Positions 38,228 through 49,045 of a stretch of 64,000 nt of DNA are shown here, in pieces. Where the stretch lies: the NCBI GenBank assembly GCA_009760855.2, contig WPIO01000006.1, forward strand, positions 494,001-558,000, written 5' to 3'. A model generated the notes under the pieces. It had not been told where the DNA came from. It saw only the letters and a program-made list of their open reading frames with translations, and searched no databases. The position numbers and the translations under genes were made by a program. Positions within the stretch are counted from its first letter, which is position 1. Every line of letters begins with the position of its first letter. This DNA comes from Cristatella mucedo. Lineage: Eukaryota > Bryozoa > Phylactolaemata > Cristatellidae.

Positions 38228-38530
38228 TTAATAATAATAATAATAATAATAATGCACTTGATAAAGCGCGCTCTGAGAACTCAATCTCTTTCTAGGCGCC
38301 TGAGGTACGCCACACTTCAATGGCTCCCTAGATGACCCACCGCCACTCTTAGCTCGGCACTCTGACGTCTCTCACAGAGGTAGGACCTAAGCCAGACCAG
38401 CACTGTGCTAGAGATAGCTGGGCGCTTGCACTGGTGCTCCAGAAGGATCCGGAGTTCAGAAGTAACAGATGCTGATGATACATCCAGGAATGTTGTGCAT
38501 GTCTCGAATGCAAGAATTTAACTGTAGTCA
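38228..38530 (-). mobile_element. LINE-A copy with internal deletion
   Basis: Minus-strand (AAT)n and the stem-loop tail (38228-38300) are joined directly, at about 38303, to sequence equivalent to the reverse-transcriptase region. This is GAGGTACGCCACACTTCAAT, compare GAGGTACCCCATATTTCAGA at 45610. The roughly 2 kb between them in other copies is missing. Confidence 0.65.
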
Positions 38531-39251
38531 AGGTGCCTAATTCCGTCGCGGGTGCTTAGATGTGCCAGTGCCTGCAAGAGCAGGTGTGCCGGCGCTTGTT
38601 AGAGTACGCGTGAGCTCTCTGAATCGCTTCTCGCGGCCTGTGGCTTGTCGTGGCTGCTGTTCCCAGATCGTCGGCATCAGATACCCGTGGCTGTTTGAAC
38701 AAATTCTCTTCGTGATAAATTCATTAGGGGGATGCCAACTTACTCTTGTCCTTTTGTTTACAGAGAGGAAAATTTTAAAATGGAATCAAAGATGTGTTCG
38801 TCCTTCATTGCATCGGACATTTTATGGAGTAACAGTTTTGCCAGTGCATAGGCACGAGGCACACGAGGCACACGATGGAAATGATGTAGGGAAATGGTTC
38901 TAAAATGTCCCCTATCGTTATTGTTATCTGTAGATGGCGCGTCGATCTAGCAGTGCTCCAAGTCAGTTCGCGTCACTCTACACTGCGTATTACTGTAGTC
39001 AAAAAAGCTCCTTCGAGACATTGTGTCAGCAGGCGTCCTGCTCAGGTTTATCGTGCAGTCTGCTAAGTGCTCGCGACATACGCAAATGGCGTCGGCGAAT
39101 ACTGACAAGCAATATTTACAGAGGGTGACCTTTTAAACATGAATCGACTGGCCGGTAAGGGCTTCGCATGGCAGCCGTTCTTTTGTGACTCCAGCGCTGA
39201 CCACTGTTCATTCCCGACCGCACGGCGAGCAGCCCGCTGCCACGCACTCAC

Positions 39252-39339
39252 TTCTTTTTTCGGCAATATTTGACACCTATGATGAAGCCAATTAGGAGAC
39301 ACCCGCCTAAAGGTGCCATGACTGGAATGATGATCCTCT
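39252..39339 (-). CDS. transmembrane exon of gene A
   Basis: An 88-bp minus-strand exon. The acceptor is a T-run ending TTTTTTTTTTAG and the donor is A|GTGAGT. It enters in phase 1, compatible with the upstream CUB-like exon, and leaves in phase 2. The translation RIIIPVMAPLGGCLLIGFII continues GVKYCRKK. That is one hydrophobic segment of about 20 residues followed by a basic cluster, the usual stop-transfer pattern of a type I membrane protein. Gene A would thus have an extracellular CUB-like part, one membrane span and a cytoplasmic tail of about 30 residues. The splice borders and phases are seen; topology is inferred. Confidence 0.68.
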
Positions 39340-39344
39340 CTAAA

Positions 39345-40639
39345 AAAAAAATGAATTTTTTTCAAAAAGTGCTTCAATTGCCTTGAAGTATGCATAGGAT
39401 CGTTATATTGCTGCTAGATGTAATGACCCCTAAGCAGAGTATCTGAGCTTTGAACTCCAACTTGCTTGACCAAAAACAACGAACCTGAGTACAGTACTTT
39501 TTGACAAATTCGTGGTTCCTGCTGTTGCAGTGGCGCAGCTATTCGCCAGTTTTGAGCCCCATAGAACGACTACGGAGCGATACCGGCAGGTGACTGTCGC
39601 TGCTGGCTCAGCCTACACCAGGAGTCGACCTTTTCATATAAACTCACAGAAATGCACTGCAGCAGAAGAGGCGAAGTAGAAGCTCGAGGCCTTTATGCCT
39701 GATCCGACAAGCAAAGTCATACAGAATCATGGTGGGATGACATTACTCTAAACCCATACATATCAGAAGCATACGTGTTTGTTTTTGATCTGTCAATAAA
39801 TATTTTCCCGTGCTCAGCATAATTTAAGCACGCCAGGCATCGCAGAAAACCCTCTTATTACCAAAATGAATTTGTAGCCACAGCAGCCGCCGCCATAAAG
39901 CGAGGATTTTTGCGCCCAAGTGTATACTCTCCACAAGTTAAGGAAAACACTATGAGTTTAATAACAATGATTAGACAATGACAATAATAGCAATAACGGT
40001 AATAATGTGCTGGCCACACTCGTATCTTCTGCCGAACTCTGGTACTCCTCAAGATGTCATTGAAGTGCAGCCTGTCGGTATGCCTACTCCTCATTATTAT
40101 TAAAGGGCAGCCGATAAGGATTTTCTGTTCTTCAAACGCTCTCACTTTTCTTTTCATCCCCGTGCCAGGATGTAGGTCTCCTGGGTGAATCAAGCTGTAA
40201 ATTTGTTCAAAAGTACTAAACAAGCTATAGCAGTAGAGTGTAAAAATGAGCCAATAAAATTCGCTAAGTGGACATATTCTGCAAGGAAAGGCAGCGTTCG
40301 CTGTACTCGCTCCTGATGGCGGCTCTTTTAAGCACCTCATTAAGAGTGCCATCTAGCTATGCAACCTGTTCGCTATCTAACGGATATAGCATTATGATTT
40401 CTACGACCCGTGCACGATGAAGGCTGCTTGAACCGTTGACGCGAACTCTGTGAGTAGGAAAGAGAGGTTGGTTAACCGCACTTCCTACATCGACGTGCGT
40501 TCCAAAAAATGGGAAGTTCTTAATGTGAGATCGCTTTGGTAGCAGCGACGCGAACAAGACACAGCGAGAGCGAGACAGAGACAGCCATGCAGACAGAGAC
40601 AAGCAGAGAAAGTGAGAGACAGACAGAGAGACAGCTAGA
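39345..40639. other. presumed intron of gene A, no repeat family recognised
   Basis: Nothing supported beyond scattered ATTATT runs (near 39970-40100). Confidence 0.4.
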
Positions 40640-40772
40640 GAGACTGGTTTGGTCCAGCGGTTAAGGTGCTCTCCCCGACCAAGGTCTGGCTGAGGTCGTG
40701 GGCTCGAGTCCCGAGGTGTATGTGAAGCGCCTAAATATAAATTACTTTCTCTTGGGGCGCTAAACATAGATA
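40640..40772 (+). repeat. SINE-A copy
   Basis: Plus-strand copy with GGTTTGGTCCAGCGGTTAAG, the CCGACCAAGG segment, GTCGTGGGCTCGAGTCCCG and GTGTATGTGAAGCGCCTAAA. The tail closes with GGGGCGCTAAAC, so the AGCGCC/GGCGCT stem is preserved although the loop is mutated. It is flanked by GA-rich simple sequence on both sides (40560-40640, 40805-40845). Confidence 0.85.
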
Positions 40773-42004
40773 TTTCTATATTTCTTTTAAATATATTATA
40801 TCATAGAGAGTGAGAGAGAGAGAGCGCGCGAGAGAGAGGGAGGCAACAAAGGCGGCGGCAAGTTATGACGACCGCAGGCAATGAAGAGAACCGATCCCCA
40901 GGACGATGCAGTCGAGGTGAGGAATTCCAAACTAAGTCAAGAAAAGGAACAAAAGTGATGCGAAGGCGTCTGAATGAACGCAGCTGGCTGCTAGTTCTTG
41001 CTTAGTCGTATTGGGTTATTCATCTTTCAGGGAAGTACATTTTGAGCAGCGTACCCAAACCACGTCGCTGGGATAAAATAATTAAAAAAGGCACCAATGA
41101 AAAAAACTCCTGAAACGTGAAACACTGGTATTTAGAGCTTGACCGCTGCTGCCGCCTTTTTGGGACAGCTCATCGTTCTTAGCAGGCATTTGTATTTTGC
41201 TTGTTCTCGTACGCATTAGCATGCACAGCTTTAGTATTGGATGCAGATTTTTTTGTTATACAATCGCAGACTAAATAATTAGACCGTGAAAGCTTGAGCA
41301 AAAATAAAGCCATGCTTCTTCAGAATTTAACAATAAAAATTCCGATACAGACCATGCGAAGCAACTATTGAAAAGGAAAATGAAGCATATATGCAGATGC
41401 TGTGAATGTGATTCTATTGCATGCATTAAGTGCTGGGTAAGCAACTGGTAATGATAGCAATAGAGCATACCAGTTCAGCGGGAGCTATGCGAACATTTAG
41501 TACTTTAAACTTAGTTTCAAAGAGCCGGGATGCAACCGCGTGCCTTTTTGGCTAGCAGATTCAAGTGGCAAACATTAGTTTGAGAAGGCAAAAAACCTAT
41601 CCCGGATGTGAGCTTTAGCAGACGACGACAATTCAGATGTAGTGTGGATTGGTATTAGCAAAGTCAAACGTCAGATCAGTTGGTTGAAACTTTTACGCGA
41701 TGCGAAAGTAATTACTTTCGTTTTAGCCACTGGTGCTCTATTAAGTTCAAGCTTGAGAGTGCCATTACGTACCTGATCGCGATAAAAACATTGAAGATCC
41801 TTCTTTACACGTGATAAGAATAGTCTCTTCTTTGTCGAACGTGTTGTCTTGCCGTATTGCTGTAAGTGAAGAGTTTATTGCATTCGTCGCAAAAATAGGG
41901 CACGCGTTACGGAGCGGAAGCCGCAGCGGCTTTCTGAGCGCGCCAGACTGCGGTGCCAGCGAGCGATTCGCAAAGAGGCGGCCGCTGAATTGAGCGAGTG
42001 GCTT
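40773..42004. other. presumed intron of gene A, no gene recognised
   Basis: No repeat family seen apart from a short GA tract at 40805-40845. Confidence 0.4.
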
Positions 42005-42148
42005 GTCTCTGGGTCTTAGCCAACGGGCTCACGGTGGTGCTATTCACAGCCCACAGATCACGGGTTCAAGCCGTGCAGCAGGCGCTAACACCTTGCCCAC
42101 TGTAAGCGGCTGTGATAGCCGCGAAGGTATGGGCGTATCGTCGCCATA

Positions 42149-42150
<2 letters not shown>
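42005..42150 (+). repeat. SINE-B copy adjoining a LINE-A tail
   Basis: The head is near CTTAGCCAACGGGCTCACGG and the B-box region is ATCACGGGTTCAAGCCGTGC. The body is AGCGGCTGTGATAGCCGCG, with an altered end (GTATCGTCGCCATAATAGT). It directly abuts the (AAT)n end of the minus-strand LINE-A at 42152. Confidence 0.6.
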
Positions 42151-42151
<1 letters not shown>

Positions 42152-42179
<28 letters not shown>

Positions 42180-42545
42180 TTCGCTTGATAAAGCACCCTC
42201 AGAGAACTCAATTTTCTTCTACGCACTTTATATTTGCTGCAGAGGGAATGCGATTGAATGGTGAGTAATATCATGCTTGATAATAGCGTGGTTAGGGGTG
42301 ACATGCACAGGGTCAGCATGCAAGTGTGGTCAGTGGCAGCATGCACAGTGTCAGCACGCATAAGCACATTAAGGCCGAATAGGCACCCACTAAATGCTGT
42401 CCTAAATAGGTGTGCTTTTAAGTTCTTTTTAAATGTGGTCAAGTCAGGGGATATCGTGGCGCAAGTCGGGAGGATTCTAGGCTTTGGGAGCATACGAACT
42501 AAATGCACGGTCTCCAAAGGATTTGAGGTTTGTACGAGGTATTGA
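42152..42545 (-). mobile_element. LINE-A copy, 3' end, cut off by an LTR element
   Basis: Minus-strand copy with (AAT)n at 42152-42180, stem-loop, and the carboxy-terminal coding part up to the NLKSFGD/IPRTN region. It stops sharply at 42545, where TGTGG, the presumed start of an LTR, begins. Confidence 0.8.
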
Positions 42546-43385
42546 TGTGGTTTCTCCCCCCAGACGAAGTTCCGTCCGCCCGATGGGCGCGCTTCATGCC
42601 GCACGTGACATATTGTTGCCGCGAAATTCACTTCTGCCCTGTGCGGCGTCGGCTTGTACGCCCGCTATCAGTCTCTTCTCTCCCATCACCGCGTGCTACA
42701 GAGCAGCACGCAAGACGGCTTCGATCGCCGGTATGCACGCCCGAGTGTTTCATCTGCTTCGCCAGCATAGAATACAGACGTCGCCATTAACAGCACGCGT
42801 TTTTGGGAACGTCGACAATAGTCTCGCTTTTCTTCGTCGCGCCGCCGCGCGAGCGAGTCCCTGCAAATTGGTGACCCTGACGGATTAATTCGAACACGCA
42901 ACCTTACTCGACCGAAAACAACTCGACGCTAATTTGCGCCAACCCGGCAACCGATCGTCGAAGACTAGACTACGAAACTTGGCGACCAACCAGCCTCGAC
43001 CAGCTGGCTAGCTTTTTGAGACTTGGCGGCCGCTGCACCTCCGCCAAGGCGTTCCTGGGCTACTCTGTCTTTGTGGGCGCGTTATCGCCATCACGTGGTT
43101 CCGCCCCCCTCCACTCGACGTTCCGTCCGCCCAACGGCGCGCTCCGTGCCGGCGCGAGACAAATCGTTGCTGCCCTGTGCGTCGGCCTGTACTCGCGCTA
43201 TCCGCTCTCTTATCACCGCGTGCTCCGCAACAGCACGCACGGTGGCTTCGACCAAGAGTTTGTTCGCACGCCCGCGTCTGTCGCCATCGCCTGCGCATTA
43301 ATACCGCCGTCGTCTTTATAATCATAACTCGCTTGCGATGGCTTCGTTCATCGTCGCGCCGCTGCCGCGCGCACGAGCCTCTACA
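42546..43385 (+). mobile_element. small LTR element (TRIM-like or internally deleted)
   Basis: Two direct repeats, 42546-42865 and 43094-43385, share landmarks in the same order. These are GTGGTTTCTCCCCCC / GTGGTTCCGCCCCCC, GTTCCGTCCGCCC, TATC(A/C)G(C/T)CTCT, a GCACGCA...GGCTTCGA segment, TTCGTCGCGCCGC and a CGAG..CCCTGCA / CTCTACA end. Three bases after the first repeat lies TGGTGACCCTGACG, a canonical TGG-starting primer-binding site. The internal part is only 228 bp, too short for gag or pol, and no purine tract is obvious before the second repeat. The LTRs have diverged, so it is old. Target-site duplication was not found. Confidence 0.55.
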
Positions 43386-43504
43386 AAGGCTCTTCTGCAA
43401 CTATACAAACGAGCTTGCCGAAACAGCCTTTTATTTGATAGATATATATTTTATTTCATTTTACTTGATATTTTATATTATATTATATTTTTGGCAAGTG
43501 TCTT

Positions 43505-43690
43505 CGTGTGAATGGTGGTAGCCACTGGCTTTTTGCCCTGGAAGTACAGTGTTTGCTTTTCATGAGCCCGGTCGTGAGTTCTAGTCCTGCAGCGGGCGAT
43601 CCTTTATCGATCACTGCAAGTGGCGATGGTAGCCGCATAAAGGTTCCTCTGTCGCTTTATAAATGAGGCTATCAAATCAGATAGTCTTAT
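43505..43690 (+). repeat. SINE-B copy
   Basis: Plus-strand copy: GTCGTGAGTTCTAGTCCTGC at the B-box, GCGGGCGATCCTTTATCGAT, CACTGCAAGTGGCGATGGTA, and GTCGCTTTATAAATGAGGCT as its end. Moderately mutated. Confidence 0.8.
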
Positions 43691-43699
43691 TATTATTAT

Positions 43700-45380
43700 A
43701 GACCATCTAGCTTCGTTGATGTTTCTTTCGCTTAGCTATAGATTGTAGCAGGTTCCGGTGAGTGCTGCATTAATCCGACTGTAGGCTTAGCCGTCCTGGT
43801 TAAACGCTTAACAAACAGCATTTATATTTCTTTGACATATACCTTTCACATGCGGATAGTGCTTCATTGCTCCGAGTGTGCATTATCCGATCCTTTTTAA
43901 TGTAGTATCAAACGACGCCGGGCCATCGTCGAATCACAGTGCTAGCTCGCAGAAAGCTGACCAGAGTAATGGCTCTTCGGGTAAGTATCCCTACTCTCCT
44001 CAAATGAGGTATATTATGAGATATATATATATATATTTATACATATATATTTATATTTATAGTCCGCTTTACTGACACTTTGCGATGAGCGTGTCTGCAT
44101 CAAAAGCTGCCATCAAACGCACCTGCCTGGTGGGCGGTTGTAACGTTGTAACTCTGTAACTCGTCGAGGACGCGCTCCGCCGATTAACATGCACTGTCAT
44201 GTCCTTAGACCTCTCGCAGCTAATCGGTCTTGGTCGGTGGCCAACTTGATTTGCAGTTTCGTGCAGAGTGCAACAAGGACACCCAGAGCAAGCAGAGGGA
44301 AATGAGAATTGCAGCCTTTGCATAAAGTCCGCATTCGGTCCCCTTAGTATGGCACTGCCAGGGTGCGCTCAATCCCGCTCTACACCACCAGGAGCATCCC
44401 TTCAAGCCTCCACCAGAAATCGGCTAGCGCCTCATCGGTGGCCAACAGGTGGCATCCAGGAGGCGCTACCGCGCTTGGAGAGCGGCTCTAGACCTCTCTG
44501 CCTCGCGCCTCACTGAGAGCATTTTACAGGCGGTTCCTCAGAGGAGGAGCAGCATCTAATTTATGCATCTACATGGGAACAGAATGCTGCTTCGGGCTCA
44601 GTGCACTTACTAAGTATTGATTAAATATTGATACGTATTGATACGCACGTGCCGTGTTGATTTCCGGCTGAGCCGTGTTTTTTTTATAGATGATGTGAAT
44701 ATTTTGTGCAGTCTTGGTTTCTGTTTTCAGGGCTGGCCAGCAGGCTTCGGGGTGAGCTAGAGGCATTCTAAAAGGTACCTCGAAGTCCGATCCTGATTTA
44801 TGCTTAACTTTGTAAGGCCTATCAGCATGCTCTATGTAACCTCAATCGAGACAGACTCTGGCGATCATGTCGAACAGTCTACGGGCACACTAACATGGGC
44901 ACATGCTCATAAAAGAAATTAACATATATATAAAGCATGTATATAATGTATATACAATGAAATGTATATAAAAAACACCATGTTAGCTTGCTAGGTAGGA
45001 GTGCTCTAACTAGGAGGTAATCGTAATGAGTTCTCAGAGGACAAATTTGTCACTTCCGGTTACCAGCTTTCGACGTCATTGTCATGATAAGTAAGATTCT
45101 ATTCAAAAAGTTCCAATGCAAGTGCTAAAAACCATGGAAAACCATTTGTATTGAGGGCGCATCGTTTTCGTATGGGTACTGAGAAAATATGAGTACTATT
45201 GACCAATAATAATAATGATTATTATTTTCTTATCTATAAGCTTGCTATATTAAGCCTACTATATTAAGGAGCCTGCATTTATAAAACTTTTGGCCTCCGG
45301 TCGCACAGAAGTTTGAAGCAATTTGATGCATTTGTAAGAAAAAAGTCTGCCATTGGCTTAGGCTGCTATTGGCATGCTAT
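43700..45380. other. presumed intron of gene A, no gene supported
   Basis: Holds short TA-rich tracts (44018-44060, 44928-44975). A minus-strand hydrophobic frame near 44240-44350 resembles a signal peptide in two frames but has no supported splice donor. Confidence 0.4.
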
Positions 45381-45384
45381 CATC

Positions 45385-46530
45385 GTTTAGTTTTAGAAAA
45401 CTTGCTGCCATTCATCTGTGGACGTCATCAATACATGCAGCAAGGAAGTTGAGAGAATTCGAGGTGCTCGAAGGCTGGGAGGGATCAAAGCACAGGTAAA
45501 ATTGAGTGCCATCCGCATAGAAGTGAAGGCCTAGACTGTGCTTGGCAATCACATAGGCAAGAGGGAGAGTATAAACCGTGAAAAGAACCAGACCTAGCTA
45601 GAGCCCTGAGGTACCCCATATTTCAGAGGTACCTCGGATGATCATTTTCCATTCACGTCAATACTCTGGAGTCTGCCACTGAGATAAGATCTGAATAATA
45701 ATAATAATAATAATATTGCACTTGATAAAGCGCCCTCAGAGAACTTAATCTCTTTCTAGGCGCTTTACATTTGCTGCAAAGTGATACGCAATAGAATAGT
45801 AAGTAAAATCATGCTTGAAAAACAAACAAAATGAATAACATGGTTAGGGGTTACATGCACTGGGTCAGCATGCAAATGTGGTTAGTGGCAGCATGAACAG
45901 TGTCAGCACGCATAAGCACATCGAGGACGAATCACAAGGACCCACTAAATGCTGTCCTAAATAGGTATGTTTTTAAGTTTCTTTTAAATGTGGTCAGGTC
46001 AGGGGATGTTCTGATGCAGGTCGGGAGGGAGTTCCAGGCTGTGGGAGCGTACGAGCTAAATGCACGGTCTCCAAAGGATTTAAGGTTTGTACGAGGTATT
46101 TCTAGACTGTTGGATTCCGAAAAGCGAGTGGTACGATGCTTTGCCTGATGGGGTAGTATATCTGAAAGATAGGCTGGAGCCATAGAATGAAGAGACCTAA
46201 AAGTGAGCGACAAAACCTTGAAGTCAATCCGTTGCTTGACTGGTAACCAGTGCAGGTCGGCGAGAAGTGGAGTAATGTGGCAACTGCGACGCTCACGACA
46301 GACAAGCCTAGCTGCAGAGTTTTGCACCAGCTGCAATCGCCTGATCGTACATGCTGGAACAATCTGAACCATTACAGAGCAGTGACAGTGATGCCCGGGC
46401 GAGATGAGAGGCGCTCTAGAAGAACTTTGTGATCAATAGTATCAAAAGCTGCCTAAAGATTGAGCAAAACAAGCAGAGACACTACCTATGTCTGCATTCG
46501 TAAGTAGGTTGTTCCAATTCAGCTGTTCGT
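45385..46530 (-). mobile_element. older LINE-A copy interrupted by a younger LINE-A
   Basis: Minus-strand reverse-transcriptase region at 45385-45695 (FHFYADGTQ-type core near 45520, YTLPLA near 45565) continues at 46369-46530. There the VSLLVLLNL segment and AAFDTIDHKVL are visible. Between them lies a younger copy in the same orientation, so the two halves of this element were separated by insertion. Confidence 0.8.
45696..46361 (-). mobile_element. younger nested LINE-A copy with target-site duplication
   Basis: Minus-strand 5'-truncated copy: (AAT)n end, stem-loop and an open carboxy-terminal region of about 146 residues with RSCHITPLLADLHWLPVKQR. It is flanked by the 7-bp direct repeat ATCTGAA at 45689-45695 and 46362-46368, as expected for target-primed reverse transcription. 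Confidence 0.88.
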
Positions 46531-46534
46531 TGCC

Positions 46535-47690
46535 ATGGCTCAAAACGTGGTGCTGACGCAATTGAAATAAGTAAACTTTAAGTTAAATCAAAAGATTGTC
46601 TGAGTAAAAATACAGGTATCTGCTGAGAGTTTTTTCTGGTCTTGAAGTCAAATTGTTCTTGGCTACGGTCTCATTTCATTGTTCGTCAATTCTTCTTGAT
46701 AGAATGCCCACGCACAGCTGGCTGATCCTATCAACCATTAAAACCTCATTGGACGGATTGATTGAATGAGGCTTCTGCTGCATCATTAAACAAGTAAAGC
46801 TTTTATGTGGCTGCAAAAAGAATTCATCATAGCGAGCCATTACAGGGGGAAAAGTGACAATAGGACGAGATACAACATTTTGCCATGACAATTTCAGTCG
46901 CGCATTGGTTGAGATGTTACAATCTACAATGCACACATGCAACCGCTGGCCATGCTCCTAGAGCTGATGGTGAAAGCCGAATTTCATCTAGAAAGGCAGC
47001 GGTTCTTTCTGCAGCATGAAACTAAGCTTCCAACAAGACTTCCATTAAACCAATCACAGCTTGCCAAAACGGTTTTGCTTCATCAGAGCCAAATGTTTAA
47101 CTAAATTCATTGCGAGTGATTTGCTGCCAAACTAACTGCCTTGAAAAAAATATCGATTAGTCTTTTAAAGCAGCATACAGAATTATAACGGCTATATATG
47201 ACTGATGACGACGGAAACGCGTGTAAATGTATTACTAATCTGTGACCTGAGGTTTACTATCTGGAATTAGCTTTACAATTATGCTTCTCTCATAATTATT
47301 TTTGGAGTATTTATATCGTCAAGCAGTCAATTGAAATCAGCGGAGGTGGAGCAATGGTGAAGGCACCGAGAACAGGCCAATATTGAGGCGCGAGCATGCG
47401 AGAAACTAGGAAATGGCTCGTGTTGACTGCTAACCTGCGCATTGACCGCACAGAGACAGCAGCTCTAGGTACAGAAGATCGCTCACGGATGAGCGAGCAC
47501 CGTAAGCAACGAACGATTGCTCCCGTGCGAGGGGCAGCAGAGGCGCCGCAGTTTTTTGTAGTTTTTCGCGAAGGCTCGTGAAACTCTAATTTTCTGACAG
47601 GTTCGATCCTGTCAGCCAGGAAAGAAGGTCTGAAAATTGGTCTGAGGTGCCGAGTCGGGCTTCGAATACGCTAAAACGCCTGCAGCACTC
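46535..47690. other. presumed intron of gene A; unidentified coding-like remnant
   Basis: A minus-strand frame at 46676-46942 and broken frames upstream to about 47110 (FWQAVIGLMEVLLEA, FHAAERTAAFLDEIRLSPSA) look like a decayed protein, but I do not recognise the family. Nothing else is supported. Confidence 0.35.
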
Positions 47691-47692
47691 AC

Positions 47693-48079
47693 GATTTAAG
47701 CTGATGCTGTAGGCGCTGAATTCGTCGCTCTTGAACTCGTCCACGGTTACCACAATGGAACTCTGTGGATTGACCGAGAAGAGCTCCAGATTCCGTGACT
47801 CCATGACGCTGTTGCATTCGATTTCAAATGTCTTGCCAAAAGTTTGAGGATCCGCGCTGTCCAAGCCCTGCAAAGCTCTGCTGCGAAGAACAAATGTAAC
47901 TCTGCTGCCGGGACAGCTGGCAAAGAGTGTCAGACTCTTGAATCTAGCTGCAGGATTAAGGAGGGAGAATTCACATTCGCAGGCTCGGTTAGTCCTTGCA
48001 TAAGCCAATGGATACCACATAGTCTTTATCAGTACATTGTTGGAGCGCTCATTCGTCAGAGTGGTGCAGAATTCGTATC
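47693..48079 (-). CDS. internal exon, CUB-like extracellular domain (gene A)
   Basis: A 387-bp minus-strand exon. The acceptor is TTTTGACCAAACAG and the donor C|GTGAGT, phase 1-1, encoding about 128 residues with no stop. It begins YEFCTTLTNERSNNVLIKTM followed by WYPLAYARTNRACECEF, then a beta-rich core with SLTLFASC and VTFVLRSRALQG, a Cys near residue 80, and an end VVTVDEFKSDEFSAYSISLN. The early Cys, the I-x-x-x-x-YP motif and the closely spaced Cys pair (CEC) parallel the gene B exon at 588-1016 (SYP, CSC), so the two are probably the same domain type. The transmembrane exon downstream accepts its phase. This places the domain outside the cell. The CUB family label is by motif pattern only. 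Confidence 0.68.
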
Positions 48080-48365
48080 CTGTTTGGTCAAAATAAAGAG
48101 AGAATAAATATAGTCACAAACATATAAATATAAATTCAATCAAAAAAAAGAAAGACGGCGTTCTCGGGCGAACGCATGATGTATCATTTAACGAGCGCGA
48201 AGGTTATTACCATCACCAGCATCCACCTCAACAGAACGCACTGCTTCGTAAATCAGCCAATGAAAGCCCGCGATAACCCTCGAGATTTTGTCGAGTACCC
48301 AAGGTCGTCTGGAGTGTGATGGATGTAAATCGGGCGCCGAAGGTATGAGAAATCTGTTGCCACAC

Positions 48366-48521
48366 CGTTAGACGCGGTTCGATTGAAGAAACAAGATCGG
48401 TGAAGCGTCAGCGTTAGCGGAGCACCGGGCAGGAACAAAGTGGTTCGCTCCTTTAAATTCAACCAAAACTGCCGCGTGTCAATGACCGTGTTGTCGTCAG
48501 GTGGCAGCAGTGTCCTCTGGG
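48366..48521 (-). CDS. possible exon of gene A (frame uncertain)
   Basis: Minus-strand frame between TATAG (AG at 48523-48522) and G|GTGTGG would be phase 1-1 and reads QRTLLPPDDNTVIDTRQFWL through to HRSCFFNRTASN, with one N-glycosylation-type site (NRT). The splice sites are weak. Other frames further downstream also look protein-like (GFHWLIYEAVR near 48240-48270, followed by G|GTAATA), so either the exon is larger with a frame error or there are two pieces. Confidence 0.3.
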
Positions 48522-48576
48522 CTATACCCGCCCAAAATAGACTCATCATTGGATAACAAGAGTGCACACCTGTATG

Positions 48577-48579
<3 letters not shown>

Positions 48580-48619
<40 letters not shown>
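48580..48619. repeat. (TA)n array, left flank of the hAT element
   Basis: TA dinucleotides directly bordering the hAT terminal repeat. They are matched by TA sequence at the right end of the element, so the element inserted into this array. Confidence 0.95.
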
Positions 48620-48622
<3 letters not shown>

Positions 48623-48720
48623 GGCTGTACCGGATTTGATTTTTTCAAATTCGGCCGGAGCCGGATTTGCCGGATTTTTGATGACAAATACGGCCGGAGC
48701 CGGAGCCGGATTTGTTCATC
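48620..48720. repeat. left hAT end: terminal repeat and GGAGCCGG subterminal motifs
   Basis: Terminal repeat followed by CGGCCGGAGCCGG near 48651, CCGGATTT units and CGGCCGGAGCCGGAGCCGG near 48692. Repeated subterminal motifs are typical transposase binding sites in hAT elements; binding here is inferred. Confidence 0.75.
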
Positions 48721-49045
48721 GGACAAATTTTTACCATTTGTACTACCAAGTTTTTACTTGAGGATATATACTACAATAAATATTTAATTAAAAAATATTA
48801 TTAATAATAAGTAGCATCATTGTCTTTTGCTGTTTGTTTATTTTTGTGTAATAGGTGTTGCTGTGGGAGACCTCAGTGATAATCGTATAGCAGTGACATT
48901 TTATTAAAAAATTGAGTAAACATTGTTTACATCATAATATTGGTAATAACACAAAAAAAATGAAAAGAGACTAAAGTTCAAAATTCAAAAATACAAAAAT
49001 AAGTACTGTAATTTTATATATTTTTCATACATTTGTTTCTTAAAT

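Noticed and set aside
44220-44405. Signal-peptide-like hydrophobic frame on the minus strand
   Set aside because: Two frames look equally hydrophobic and no good donor follows; insufficient to call a first exon.
48619-48625. TTAGGG telomere-like motif
   Set aside because: It is the tip of the hAT terminal inverted repeat next to a TA array, present once per end, not a telomeric array.
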